Part shown: one piece after another, positions 42,362 through 54,998 of the stretch
Layout: each line of letters opens with the position of its first letter
Position numbering within the stretch: position 1 is the stretch's first letter
Source: Branchiostoma belcheri
Lineage: Eukaryota; Chordata; Leptocardii; Amphioxiformes; Branchiostomatidae
Assembly (NCBI RefSeq): GCF_001625305.1
Contig: NW_017802379.1
Coordinates: 7,194,412-7,258,411 of the forward strand
Direction: 5' to 3'
Length of the DNA: 64,000 nt
Made by a program: the position numbers and the translations under genes
The notes under the pieces: model-generated
Database searches by the model: none
The model's input: the letters and a program-made list of their open reading frames with translations, nothing else
Told to the model about the DNA's origin: nothing

Positions 42362-45300
42362 TCACATGGCGTACTCCACCTCCAGTTTCCCTGACCGTAC
42401 GGTCAATGACCCGTTCCACACGGCGAAGGCCGGCACCACGGTCTCCTTGAAGTGCGAGTGGAAGGAGTACAAGTGTTTTCTTCTCTCCGCGTCGAAGAAC
42501 GACAGAGTCCCGATCTCGTAGTCCAGATACACGCCGATCTGACCCGGACGTGACGTCACCCTGACGTCATCGTTGATCCGGTCGTGTTTGGCGGTGATGT
42601 GGCTGGAGCAGCTCAGACACCAGGACGAGTCGTTCTCACCCAGGCACTCGTCGCGGGGGGTCGTGGGGAAGGCCACACCCACCCGGTACAACGTGCTGTT
42701 CCCCACCGTCACCTCCCAGTAGTGGCGCCCCCTAGCGACAGGTAGATCACCCAGGACGACCGCATTCACGCTGTAGGGGACGTCATAGAACCTGGAGCAA
42801 AATGTAATGTGTTAATTCGAATACGAACCAAAAACAGATCATGAATGTTGAGTTTTGACCATCCAAACACAATTAAAGCGTAATATATAGCTTTATCTAT
42901 CCTCATGCTTTGCCTTCAACGTAATACAATACAAGCAAGGTGAACTTGCTTGAAATAATGCTTTCGGCAAGGAGAGTAAATTTAAAACAGCTCCCTGATA
43001 TGAACAATATCCTGAGCGATCTATGGAAAACAGAGCACTCCTTGAATTTGAGTCAATTTCAAAGCATATTTAGATCATCTATGTCTTTCAAGAATACAAT
43101 TTCTTTTACCGGCCGGATTCCACAATATCTTCATTTGTCCTGTCTTCTGACTTCCCTGAAGTGTAGTAAACTGTCAAGCCGTCCTTGGACACGTGGAGGT
43201 CGCGGTGTGCCGTGGATCCATCCAGCTTGAACGTCGCACCTGCAGGGCGACAGCAAATCAGAGACTGCTCAATGACGCTACCAAGCGACTTAATTACAAA
43301 CTGCAGTACGAAATATTTCTTCGCATTTCTGTCTACCTCTCTCATTTACTGTAATGAAGTCATCCATACTGTTAGAGAAAATGAGGTTGAACCAATAAAA
43401 AAAAAACGAATTTGAAGTTGGGTTGGCCATTGTTCGAATCATATTTTCGCATCATTATAGACATAAATTGAAATTCCTTGTAACTTGAATTGGTTCTATT
43501 TTCGTACGTATAGCAATGAATCAAGTTCAACGATGCACACCGGAATGGAATGCAGTCTTTCTATTCTTCCTAATGCGTGACTCTGAAGTATTGCACCTGT
43601 TTAAATCTGTTTTGAAACAGGAGGGTGATGTTGAAATAAAACAAATCAGTATAAGTCACGACTCTACTTGTACAAGTGCCCTGTTTTTGCTGAATGATTG
43701 GAATTATTCGCAAATGTTTTACGAAACTGTACCTGTGTTTTCAACAAAGGAATTCCCAAAAACGTGACCAGAAAACATTTTACACACACACCGTCTCCCA
43801 CACCTACAGACACGGTCTGCTTCTCAAAACAGTTTCTCTTTTTAAAGCCTGTCAGGTCTTGCATGCTGCGCTCGGCTACTGCTGAAATAACCTCTTTGTT
43901 CGGGGCTTCGTGTGTGTTGAAGTTTTGTCATGGTTGCTTGCTCCTAAATGGAGCACTAGAGGGCGCTGTTTTTACAGTCATTGTGTTTCACCACGCACCC
44001 ATGTATACATATATTGCAGGACGAAAGATTGGCTTAAATTATCCCCGGTTCTCTACGTTATGTGCGCTAAAATTGTGACAAACTATAGCAGATATAAGTC
44101 TTCACCATAGCAGATATAAGAATATTTCTATGTTTCCGTAAGAGTACGACCTTTCCAGTCTTTGTGACCCTTTCTTTCCGTAGTCGGAATACCAGAAATT
44201 CCCCCCGTGACTCTGCCCTGTATAGAGGAGAAACGTAAACACTGCAGTGCTGTTACGAATGCGGAGTAAAATATTTGACACACACGCGCCTAAAAAATGA
44301 ACCACAAGAAAGGACGTAATTACATATGAGAGGTATAACATGGATACGAAGATGAGAGGAGTAAAAAATGAAAATATTGCTGTTGCGTTTTGCACTTCTC
44401 TTATTACCTTCGCCAAGAATTGACGAAGGTTATGTTTTCCTGGCCGTGTGTCTGTGTGTCTGTCTGTCTATCAACAGCATAACTCGTTTTCTCATGTGTT
44501 TTCCTTTTTCAGTGTATGGAATGCGGGTGTTTCTGGTGTATGCTTTCTGAACTTCTTTTACATTAATTTTAGCCCCCTTATTTATTCCCATCCAGATCTG
44601 CCGAGATTATTTCCTTCACCCTTGTTAAAGTCTGAAGAAACAGCCCTTTGTATTCCTCCCTCCACGTCAAAACGATTGACCCGGTCGGACTGGGAGATTA
44701 GTGAAAACAATAGCTCCTCACGGAACCCAATCCCAGCCCAACACAGGAGCACAAAACGTTTCAATGTGTGCAACTCTTGTAACTAACTTAGGGGTCGACC
44801 ATTTCACATCCATGAGGGAGCAAGATGATCATGGCAACAAGTTACATCAAGTATACTCTTCGGACAAATTCTCCTGGGCTCAACTCCTCCGTGGCGGGGG
44901 AAGGGCTCTTGGCTGCCGAAGGAAAACGGCTAACGGCCCGATACTAGTTTGGCACCCAGGGTACATCAAGTACATCTTTCGTGTGTCCAGAAACTAACAG
45001 AAATATTTTAATTTTGACCCATTTCAAGCAAGACGATTTATTTTTGACTGAACGTTTACATTTCAAAATACAATGATCCATTTTTTTACATCTTTATTTT
45101 ACATGTTATCTGTATCAGAACGCCCATCTATTGTTTTGTAATTTGTTATACTATCATTATAGATTGTATTTTTCTTTGTCAGTGTTGAGGCTACAATTAG
45201 CAATTGCTAGAGTTGCTCACCACTGTGTCTTGTATTTGTTTATGCTGTTCAGCAATGAAGAAAAATTACATCCTCTAATCAACTATGATAAAGTTCGAGA

Positions 45301-48300
45301 AACACATGAACAATCGCCGTGTGGCTAAACCCTGGGAAAACAACACCTGTGCTACAGAAGAGAGCGAACTGAAAACATGGACACATTGTCGCCATTGTCA
45401 AGCCGTGTGTACAGTACAATGGTAAATTTGCCTTGCTCTTGTCGAGTCCTCCTTGCGAGTAAGTAATCCTTTGGTAAAATTTAAAATCAATATTTCATAC
45501 GGCTTTGTGTAGGCATAAATGCACCGCCCCCACCTAAGGACAAACTCCTTGATGTGTGGTTACTGTAAAGGCAGTGGGACCAGGGGAAACCACCCGGGCA
45601 CAAAAGGAACCCAGAGGTCACCAGGGAGTCTGGATGCCACCTGGATAATCACTGTTCCTTCCTTAATAGGAATCTTGTATAGGGCTTATTCACCACAGAT
45701 TGTCACGTGACTCTCCCCCTGGCGTCCACCATTTTGGGGTCCAGCGTAGTGCCTATCGCTATGGTACGCTATGCAAACTCTTGGCGATAGTTGCGTATTT
45801 TGGGCCACAATTAACGTTTTGGACACTCTTCTTGTTAGTAACATTGTCCTTGGGGTTGTTTTGGCTCCGCGTCCACGTCTCATGTTGTCAAGATTGGCTT
45901 TTATGTTGTTGTTTTTTTTTTGCTGATCAGAAATCGGTGTGTTTTACCCTGGCGCGGCGTAGGGGGCTGTAGAACATGGGTAGCCATGAACACGGTAAAT
46001 CTGTTGGAGCTACTTGTCCCTTCACTCTGTGGTAAATGTCCATGTAGAACAGGGCGCTGACAACTTGCAACACTCACCTTGTCCAGCCACAGTCGCGGCA
46101 GTGCGGACTGAGGATGGCGGCCGATGGCCCCCACAGCCTTTGCTCAGTGTTGTTTATCCAGACACAGTCCGGGGCTGTTCGAAAATAGCGACCTTTTGCG
46201 TTTCCCGACTACAACGTACTTAATTGTCATCACGCAACTGTCCCACAACACTTTTTACACATCCTGATACAACGCTTCCAGACTCTTAGACGGTTTGAAA
46301 CGATGTTGTGTGTAAAAACTTCTGCACAGTACCAAATACGAAGCTAAGTCACGTCAATGGACTCCGCTGGCGGTAGGCGGTCTCGATCAGACTGATCAAA
46401 ACTCAACAAAAAGGGGCAATCCCAACAGATTTTATTTTGTTCCAGTAACGAGAGGTATGAGTGGTGGTAAAGTCTTCGTGTAATAGGACAAAGGACAGTT
46501 TACCTAACGTTTGTCAGCCATTTCAACGCTTGGAAACTCGCTGTACAGATGAGCCCCAAAATGGCGTCGCACGGGACATGAGGGGTCATGACGTCATGAT
46601 GACGCGTGGTGAATAAGCTCTATACCGTCTGCTTTGGACACGATGCAATCTTTAATGCTTGGTAATTAATTGCTTGCTCATGTTCGAAATACATATCAGT
46701 ATTTCAGTCATCATAATCCTTTTCTAACGCACCAACCCTGTAAGTATTTGTGCCAAAATGGTACCAATAGCAATACAATACAATACAATACAGTATGCGT
46801 ACTACATATGAGTGGACTTTTTTCAATGCCGAATAAACAAAGACGCTTTTTTTCGGAGGTGGTACATTATTATGTTTGTTGTTGCTAAGAGGCAATCAGG
46901 AATGTGAGCTTCTGTAGTTAAAAACCAAAACATGCCTTTCTGTTACTGTAACAAAACTGGAGGTACAAGGAGAAAGTGTGTCTGATATCTATGCAAGAAC
47001 ACTGACATGGCTGAAGCAAGCCCGAACCCTGTTAGGATCTGTTAGCCTGGATGCCCGACCCATATCACGCTAAGCCAACGTATTGTTAAACTGAGGGGGC
47101 TGTGGTATACTTTCCTTCGGGGCATGTTGGCCCTGTAGCCGAGGAACTGACCTGTGTGGGCCCTGGAAACAGTCTGGCACCCAGTCTAACCCTAACCCTA
47201 ACACTGGCTTTAATCAACTCAGTAACAACATGTCACAACACTCAGGCCGCCAGCTGGCCAGGATACTGTCACTTTGGAGTAACGTTAGCAGATGTTTTGT
47301 AAACAACGCATCCGGGTAGCGATACGCCGAGACCCGTTCTTATACAATGTTTGTGTTCCAAACATGTCCGATCTATGACTTGTTGTCCAACAACACACAC
47401 CCATCACCAGTTTACATATCATGGCTGGACATGTTGACGGGTTCGTAGGGTCAACTGGACATGTCATCATTAGCAGGGGGCGTTGCCACTGTTCCTCACA
47501 AAACATACAACTCGTGCAAAACAAAACATCACACTAACGTTACAGGTACTCTAAATTCTAATCTGCTCCAGAAATCTAGCCACTGTTCTAATCATAACAC
47601 TAATTACAACTCTAATTACATGGGTAGGCGATATATGAGTTGCCAGCCAAAAGTTAGGTGTGATTTAGTGTGGCACCTTCGCCACCATATCTATAGTGGC
47701 AGTCTAAGAGTTAAGTCGATAATTACCTTAATAGCTTTTACATTAACACCTCTGGGTAATTATTAACTCTCTAGAAAAGGTCAGTGTTGCAAAGTGGTTT
47801 TGGGTGCTGATTGTACAAAATAAATTTTACTACCTGTACTTTGCATTGCCCGTTTTTAATTGGGGTATAACAAAATCAAAAAGGAGTGAAAACTAGACAA
47901 GAGAGACAGGAGGTTTTTTAACTATTTTCTTTTTTTTCAACTTTCGACGTACTTTGCATTGCCTACTAGTCAGCGTAATTCCTTGTATAAGAAATTCTAT
48001 ATTTGTGGGAGGCATGGCATAGTGGTTACTACTAGCAAAGGGTAACAGATGATGTGGCAGCCATTTTAGCAAGGCTATGGAGAGGTCACACGAACTTACA
48101 TACCAGAGAATTAAACCAATGTTATGTTACACATTGCATGTTACGTTACCATAGTGTCGCATACCAAAACTCACAAAACTGCGTAGAATTCAACAAGTAA
48201 TGTGCCCTGGGCAACTGCATGGCTTCCATATCATTCGAAAATAGTTTATGATAATGTTGGTTACCAAGATAGAACTTTATCAAAAACGTATCGGTTACTA

Positions 48301-48754
48301 CGTAGTTCTGTGACCTACAATACTGACGCGAATGGTACTTGAGTAAATATAGCTAAGCTATGGCATATGGGGGCAGTGCATACGATAATTTCATGGCTCG
48401 TATAAAATGTATGTGAGTTGTATAAAGATACAATGAATCTTGTTGCAAGCAGAGTTTACTTGTCAAAGGTCGTCAGCTTAATTTATTGTCGTGGGAGGAT
48501 CATTTCGCCCTCCCCCTTAGTATATAATAATACTGCAGCTCGCTCTAGCGCAATCATCACAGTGATTATAATCTCTCTCTACACTAAGATATCTGTGTCT
48601 ACGTTCTAGAAGGCGCCTTACCCTGACAACAAGACGTCGATAATCTCCTCTTCTTCTCCTTGAAGGAGGATGTTTTGCTGCCCTTCCTGTGCAGCTTGGT
48701 GGAACCCCTCCTGACGACAGCCCCGGGCGCTGAGGACGGCCTGTCCGCGGACAT
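42362..48754 (-). CDS. B30.2 (PRY-SPRY) gene C with basic N-terminal exon
   Basis: Predicted exons are 48754-48622, 43239-43110 and 42791-42362, joined in phase to 230 residues. Exons 2 and 3 are certain B30.2 sequence. PRY is FKLDGSTAHRDLHVSKDGL. SPRY has GRHYWEVTVGNSTLYRVGVA, SSWCLSCSS and IGVYLDYEIGTLSFFDAE. Splice sites are canonical (CCTGCAG acceptor, GTAAAA donor, GCTCCAG acceptor). The PRY/SPRY intron is in phase 2 at the same place as in gene A. Exon 1 is less certain. A Kozak ATG (AACATGT) opens MSADRPSSAPGAVVRRG, a basic serine- and lysine-rich stretch (KEKKRR), and ends at a GTAAGG donor in phase 1. That is the phase the PRY exon needs, and it makes the same split glycine as in gene B. 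The 5.4-kb intron could contain other exons. No RING, B-box or signal peptide was seen, so it is not a classical TRIM or butyrophilin. Confidence 0.82.
44409..44520 (+). mobile_element. CCTTCGCC-end repeat with GTCTGTCT body, in the gene C intron
   Basis: CCTTCGCCAAGAATTGACGA is followed by AGGTTATGTTTTCCTGG and a GTGTCTGTCTGTCT stretch. The ends form a short hairpin. It resembles a dispersed repeat terminus; the family is not identified. Confidence 0.4.
45377..45458 (+). CDS. candidate plus-strand start exon, possible alternative first exon of the oxygenase gene
   Basis: An ATG (AACATGG, good Kozak) at 45377 opens MDTLSPLSSRVYSTMVNLPC and continues to a perfect GTAAGT donor after 45458, phase 1. 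If spliced to the acceptor at 54993, the split codon and the two bases TA, then AAC, run straight into the oxygenase ATG. This would add 29 residues rich in serine, leucine and arginine. The match could be chance (about one in three for frame). The 9.5-kb distance and an embedded opposite-strand gene exon make it speculative. Confidence 0.2.
46074..46134 (-). other. possible minus-strand exon end with strong donor
   Basis: On the minus strand a GC-rich stretch ends CTGTGGCTGGACAAG before a consensus GTGAGTG. It lies in the long first intron of gene C and could be an untranslated or alternative first exon. No partner could be fixed. Confidence 0.2.
46300..48600. other. intron of gene C, nothing recognised
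   Basis: No exon was supported. There is an (AATAC)n run at 46773-46793 and a short telomere-like CCCTAACCCTAAC at 47187-47203. Confidence 0.35.
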
Positions 48755-49524
48755 GTTGACTGGGTTCTCCGACCTTCTTCTGGCCGCTCCTCGCAGCTCC
48801 ACCGCCCGTGTATATCCGTCTGAGTTCGCCCTCAACCCGCGCGGTATTCTGGCAATTCTAACTTCCAACTGCGCGTATTAAACCTTTCGCCCCTCGAGGC
48901 GGCGCACAAGGCTAGCGTTTCAAAACACACAAGTGGCCGTCCTGAGAGGCGTGCCTGGCGACGTAACAATCTCTCAGGGCCTTCCGTTCCCCATTGTCCC
49001 CCTGGAAACCGAATACAGGCCGGCTTTATAGTCCTGATCCCGCGGACAGAGGTTATGTTCTCCCGCGGACTGTTACCGTGTTGGGAACTGGAGAGCTATT
49101 TCTAGTCGTCCCACAGATAATCGTGATAGTAAGTGGCACTCGGTGGGGTCCCTTTGGGCGTTTCCAAATAGTTTGTGTGTTTCTTGTGTCTATAAATTAT
49201 TTGCCTTGTCGCTGATAGCAAGAGATGGGCCTGTGATAATGTCCAGTAGATTAGGACAGTGTCAGGCAACAAGACGTGTGACAGGAATGTTAAAATTGTT
49301 TGGTCTACCCCCCTTCGGTGTTTGTGTTTATGTTTACAGCAGTTACGCAACGACCCGGCAAACGTATTGTTTGTTCTGTTCAAGTTCAGGTGCGATCTTG
49401 GAAGTCGCGAGAAATCCATTATATAGTCTGTGGTAACAGGCATGTTATCTTTACTCTTCGTAATCGTGTGGCGTTTCGTCCGATATAAGACAATATAACA
49501 CCAATGCCCGTGAAATGTATCCAG
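48755..49524. other. 5' flank of gene C
   Basis: GC-rich for about 200 bp before gene C exon 1, consistent with a promoter. No TATA box and no other exon was identified. Confidence 0.35.
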
Positions 49525-49844
49525 GTATACAGTACAATTTCACGGAATACAATGCAATTTTACGGAATACAGTACAATCGTATTAGTATACAATGCAATT
49601 TTACAGAATACAGTACAATCGTATTAGTATACAGTGCACTTTTACGGAATACAGTACAATCGTATTATATGCAATTTTACGGAATACAGTGCAATCGTAT
49701 TTAAGTATACAGTGCGACTTTACATATTGCACAGTGTACTAGTAAAATTGCACTGTATACTAGTAAAATTGCACTGTGTACTAATACGATTGTATTGTAT
49801 TCCGTAAAATTGCACTGTATACTAATACGATTGTACTGTATTCC
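49525..49844. repeat. palindromic array of about 41-bp AT-rich units
   Basis: The left half repeats GGAATACAGTACAATCGTAT, TAGTATACAGTGCAATTTTAC with small changes, about four to five times. The right half (49725-49844) carries the complement, ending AATACGATTGTACTGTATTC. The turn lies near 49715-49725. It has no coding capacity. Confidence 0.85.
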
Positions 49845-50683
49845 TGGCACCCCTGGTACAGTACAACACGAACATGGGTACGTACGTGTTGACACGTCAT
49901 CGTTGTACTGGGACGGTCTACTCACGACATCTAGCGATGATATGCAAAACTGAAGTGACATGTGCTGGTGACATGGAGCTCTCACAATCCCGTTTCTGGT
50001 ATTAAATTAAACTCTATTATAAAACCAACAAAATGATAAGACTAACAATAAAATATTCCAGCTGCAGGTAAAAAGTTAACCATTACTCTTAAAAATGAAT
50101 ATGGTTTATATGGTTTTGTGATAGTACAGGTGCATATAAGCGCATGGCAATCCTTCCCTTATTGCAAACTGTTAGAATGACATTGGTTAAAGAAATCAAG
50201 AGCGCGCCTGGTTTCAATACTAAAGCTTCGTTTTCATAATAAAATTCTCACGAAGTATCAGTTTATGTTTTTTTTTTGCATCATCAGATATAAAGCGAAT
50301 TCGAATCATATGTGACAGTCGAGAACATGGGAACACTGTAGCCTCCGTAGCAGGCTTATAGAACTGGGGTTTTGGTGGTCTTCGGCTGTTTTCTTATTAG
50401 CCCAGTTCTAAAAGCGGGGGTAATTCAACCAGGCCGCCCATGTTGTCTATATGCAATCAGAAAATAGCACATAAAAGATCCCAAAGACCCTAAAGACCCC
50501 CCAAACCCCCAGTTTTGGCATGCTATTGAGGCTAGGAACATGGGGTAACCAGGCACCTACTACTATATCTAAATACTAGCCTCGCGAATATGATCGGCTG
50601 TGGTTGGCTGGTGTTCTGTACTCTGCAAGGAAACGTGACTGTTGGGCTGTTTGAAACATTCGATCGAGTGTGGGCGGGAGTTT
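49845..50683. other. intergenic DNA with a small hairpin
   Basis: TAGAACTGGGG near 50359 pairs with CCCAGTTCTA near 50401. No gene was seen. Confidence 0.35.
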
Positions 50684-50847
50684 CTAGTCTCCACCAGACT
50701 TATTTTGCAGGCTGAATACTCAGTTGAAAAAGTTGCAGGCCAATTTGAACGTTGATGGCCGGCTAACTTCTCTCGCCAAGTAATACCCTTCTTGGGCCGA
50801 TTTCTACGATTTATTCCGCCTGCAAAAGAAGTCTGGTGGAGACTTGG
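50684..50847. mobile_element. 164-bp MITE, AGTCTCCACCAGACTT ends
   Basis: The left end is TAGTCTCCACCAGACTTATT then TTGCAGGC. The right end is GCCTGCAAAAGAAGTCTGGT then GGAGACTT. It is distantly similar in layout to the TAGCCTCTTCCAGG family. Confidence 0.75.
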
Positions 50848-53453
50848 GAGATTCGGCCATCGTTGGTAAGTGTTTGGGAGTAGGTCCCTAGTGTTCGGGG
50901 GTCAAATTTGGCGCGAATCTAACTCAAATTCGAGTTGATTCGCATATAAAGGTAAATAAGCGTGGCCTTGGTTGGCTGATGTTCGGGGCAAGGTCTGGGA
51001 AAGGTCCTGAATCAATGTGAATGGAATGTGTGACAGGCGCTTCACATCTGCTTAATTAGACATTGAGGGCAAAGCTCTATAGCAAGTCTAGGTTCAGCCC
51101 ATGTCTGTTTAAGTTTGTTCTGACTCATTAACTAAGGCCCGTTGGACGAGTTGGACGGGTCGTAATGATTACCTTCGCCTGTAATTTTCCGTCACGCAGA
51201 CGACATGTGAAACTTCACAATGCACCATATATTATTCATGTGATACTTTAGAGATCTTACCGAAATTGTCCTAGATTTGTTCTCAAGGGGGCGTTGACCT
51301 CCTGGACGCATATTAGAACAGGAGCATTCCACTTGGAACAAAGGGGACATTTGAGCATTTAAAAGTAAATAGAAGTAGACATATCAACCTGTTTTCCAGC
51401 CTCTGTAGCGACAAATTTTTCCTTGTTCACCAAGAAATGTCTTCTTTTGCTGTTTTTCTTCGCGATAGATAATGATGACACTAGTTCAACTAGTTCTATA
51501 GCTCGTAAATTTCCATGACGTCACCGTGACAGATAGGGCATTAGCAAGTTACTTCTCGTGTTGTAGTGATTTCTCAGTACGTTATTCCAGTACACTACAA
51601 GTAGCGTTGCAGTTTTGAACCAGGTAGTGCGAGCGAGAGACAACATTAACACTGTTCTCAAGTACCAAAAATCACATTACCAAATATCCAAAGAGAGTAT
51701 CTATATTCTCGAGATCTGCCAAAAACAGACATTTGAAAATTTAGCTTTGCATGTTTTCTATCATATAATAAGTCTTGTTTGACATGTTCATCAATTTGTT
51801 TTTGTAGTCATTACAAAACTATTCTTCTTTTAACTTCCCAAAACTGGCCCACAAATTTTGGAAAAAGGTAGGACATTACGTCTTCCACGGTTTACAAAAG
51901 AGAAGTCAAACCCTTCAGACATAGTTTTAGACATAGCAATATTTCTTGACAGTTACCTTTCATCATGTAGATTCTAGTTTTTTATACTCTGCTTCAATGT
52001 TCTTTTATGTTTGTAATTTGCAGTTAGCCTCCGGGAATGAATTTGCAATAATCTTCTCATTATTTCCAGATTTTTTTTTTCATTCCTGAGGTAACGTGCA
52101 CACGGAAATTGTTTTGGGTGTGCCCAGCCCCTAGCAATCTACTGTTCCTCTGTCACACGCAGGGTCAATGCACTAGTAATTATCATATACGACAGTGACA
52201 CAGTCACTCCGAGAAACTTGCTTGAGGAACGCTGTTCTTTGTCGCCTAGAGCAGTTTTCGACTTCGTCTGTCCTGTATTTGGACCAAACAGGTACGTCTT
52301 ATCATATTTACCGTGAACGGAGTTTCTTCGCATGCTCAGTTGAAGAAAACGATGCATGTTGCTGCTACCACATTTTTACTAAAAAAGCATATCTTTTGAC
52401 GTTAAGCTGTAAAGCGGCATCATACAGCAGGAAACTAGCTCATCCTACCTGTCTGCTTCGAACTCTGAAGAGCATTTTCAGTTGGTGTCTTCGTTGTGGT
52501 GCGATTTTTAGAAATCCGTTGGTAGGTCACCGATCTCCAACCAATTGCAATGCACGGGTAAATTTTCAGGGGGGAAACATGCTCTACTCTATGGCGATCA
52601 ACGATTTCGGTCGCGCAGGTCTTTCTTTGACAGTGTAAAGGCAGTTTAAAGGCGATTTCTATCCGGAAGGTATACTTTCTTACACATTTATTCCATGGAG
52701 GTAGAAAAATTTTACCTCCATGTTTATTCTACATAATCTGAACAGAATGTCAACGGTAATTGTCTGCAGGATTTGATATATATGGCGTCGCTTTACTGAT
52801 CTGTGACATAGGAAGAAGTTGTCTTTCCAGTCACAGGAGACTGTCATTTTCGTCTTCACATTCATTGCTGAGTTAATGCCAGGTGTATCTTCTCTAGAAG
52901 TCCATAAGAACATAACTATGTATGTGAGGTCGGTACGAAATATTGTCTTTTGTCCCGGCTTTTGTGGGTATGGGTGTGCCTGATAAACATTTGACGCACG
53001 TGTGACATTAGAGCCAGGCATGCCGTACAAGTGCGTTATTTTTTTTTGTCCGACATGTTTTCAACATTTCAGGGATCCTTTTAGTACTGACCTACGTATA
53101 CGATTGTTAATGTCTTGAACATTGGTAGAAAAATTGTGGTCATGCACTGTATAAGGTGGTTATCCATATAGCTCCGTGATAATGAAAGCCTGAATGCTTG
53201 GTAAAGCCGACGTCCCAATGGACAACACCTGAATACACGGCTAAGAACTCGTCATACCTGGTCGAACTAGCTAATCGTTCCTCTTTTCAATGATCATGAG
53301 ATCTGTGCGCGATGGAAAATTCCTACTGGGTTGCTGCATTTTGTTCCTTGTTCCTTGACAATAATGGGAGGAAATACTAGTACATTGTAAGCTATGCATA
53401 CTACAAGCCCGTTTCTAAAAGGCGGGGCCAGTCGACGTCACATTTGAGAGGGA
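50848..53453. other. intergenic DNA, no gene recognised
   Basis: A 147-codon plus-strand open frame (52195-52638) starts without clear context and shows no domain. A hairpin CATGGAGGTAGAAAAATTTT then ACCTCCATG lies at 52694-52722. Confidence 0.35.
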
Positions 53454-53707
53454 TTAGCCTCTACCAGGCTTCAGAGGTGCCTAGAAAAAAAGTAGAAATT
53501 GGCCCAAAAGACAGATAACAGGTCAGGTGAGTTAGTCTGCTCAGAGAGTAAATAATGTTACAGTTTGACTTATCCCCATTTAGTGAACTATGTCCCGAAA
53601 ACGAAATATTGCCTGTCTAATATAACGCCCTTGGTCTGTGTACTGTCCTTGGTCTAATTGGCCAATTTCTACGTTTCTAGCCACTTCTGTGGCCTGGTAG
53701 AGGCTAG
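53454..53707. mobile_element. MITE, TAGCCTCTTCCAGG family, copy 3
   Basis: The ends are TTAGCCTCTACCAGGCTTCA and TGGCCTGGTAGAGGCTAGA, with the shared internal AGAAATTGGCCCAAAAGACA. The centre is unlike the other copies. Confidence 0.85.
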
Positions 53708-53904
53708 ACAACGATCCACAGTAGACTTTTCCGTCATAATACAGTTGCCGACTAATCTAGGAATTCGAATGTCCTCAATTTTCTGTCGGAACTCTACCTT
53801 ACGACGAACGTGCGCACGTAGAATGAATGTAGAGTAAATTGGCCAGCAACCATTTTTTCACATGATTGCCAGATCCCAGACTTTGCAAACAATCAGATCA
53901 AGTA

Positions 53905-54780
53905 ATTTCCAATGAAAGCTCATCTGTGTTGGTAGAATCCATAGTTGTAGAGTTTAAACTTTGCTCCAACACAAGAAAGGAACTTAATGAAGATCAAATG
54001 CGGACATTGGGGAGCGGACGAAAGCTAACAAGGCTGACACTCAGGCTAACTACATGTAAGTACAAGACTCATCCAGAGTGCGATATCCATAGTAGTTCCC
54101 ACGGAACCCTAACAGACAGCCAAATCATCCAATTCACTCAACCTCAATCATTAGGCCCTATAGCCACATTTAAGCACTAATAATTTGTGATAATTTCAAT
54201 AATCATATGAGAAACATCTATCTAAAAGCTCAAATGCGTCTGGCTAAAGGTTAAATGAACACACACATAGGGATAAGATGAAATATAATCTGTATACAGT
54301 GGTGAAATTCTTTGGGAAATAGCATGCATGATTCATAACTAAACTGCGTTAAAAGTGGAGCAGGTCAATTTTTGATTCACAGAAAAGGAGGCTGAATGAC
54401 GGTGTCGTCTATTGTCCCAGATAGAGCCAGAATTAAACGGACAGTGAGCAAATATAATAGCCTGGGATTCAAGTTCTATCCAAACTATGCCGGTATGGGT
54501 GACCCCATACCGACATTGCAGATAACAAAGCCAGTGAAAACAAGGTGAAACGAGAAACAGCCAGGGGGAATATTCAGATTAAGATACATAAATACAGTAA
54601 GCAGGCACAGGATTGTGTGGTCACGCTATCTGGCGGTTCAGACTTTTGTTAGCCGCAAAGGCTTGCGGCTTACATGCAAAATATAGAACAAGTTTACAAT
54701 AATTCGAATAAAAGCTCATCTGTGTTGGTATACGTAGACTCCATAGTTATAGAGTTCAAGCTTTGTTCCAACACACGATC
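53905..54780. repeat. two fragments of the AACACAGATGA repeat
   Basis: AAGCTCATCTGTGTTGGTA and ATAGAGTTCAAGCTTTG/ATAGTTGTAGAGTTTAAACT occur at 53905-53985 and again at 54697-54780. Both end in TCCAACACA. Related sequence borders the MITE at 13455-13630. Between them no gene was seen. Confidence 0.55.
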
Positions 54781-54896
54781 ACGGTTCACTGAGGGTTGAT
54801 GGGCCCTGATGTAAACTTCCCAGGGCCTATCACTGAACCGTGTTCTGATCTGAACCTTGAATTCGAACCTTTCTGAATCTGAACTTTATGAACTGC

Positions 54897-54925
54897 TAAT
54901 CTCCAAGCAGATCCAGCGGAGACAA
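54897..54925 (+). mobile_element. MITE end (AATCTCCAAGCAGAT family)
   Basis: CTAATCTCCAAGCAGATCCA, then GCGGAGACAAGG. It lies about 70 bp upstream of the intron acceptor of the oxygenase gene. Confidence 0.5.
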
Positions 54926-54998
54926 GGCAGTAGTATCCAGTCGGTCGTTTAGCCACACGTGCACTCAGACCAATATCTTTTTTTTTCTTACAGTAAAC

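Noticed and set aside
47187..47203. Telomere-like CCCTAA repeats
   Set aside because: Only about two and a half units, so not a telomere or a clear interstitial tract.
52195..52638. 147-codon plus-strand open frame
   Set aside because: It has no recognisable domain, no promoter or splice sites and irregular composition. It is likely to be chance.
53866..54180. 104-codon plus-strand open frame
   Set aside because: It overlaps the AACACAGATGA repeat fragment, and there is no domain or conserved motif.
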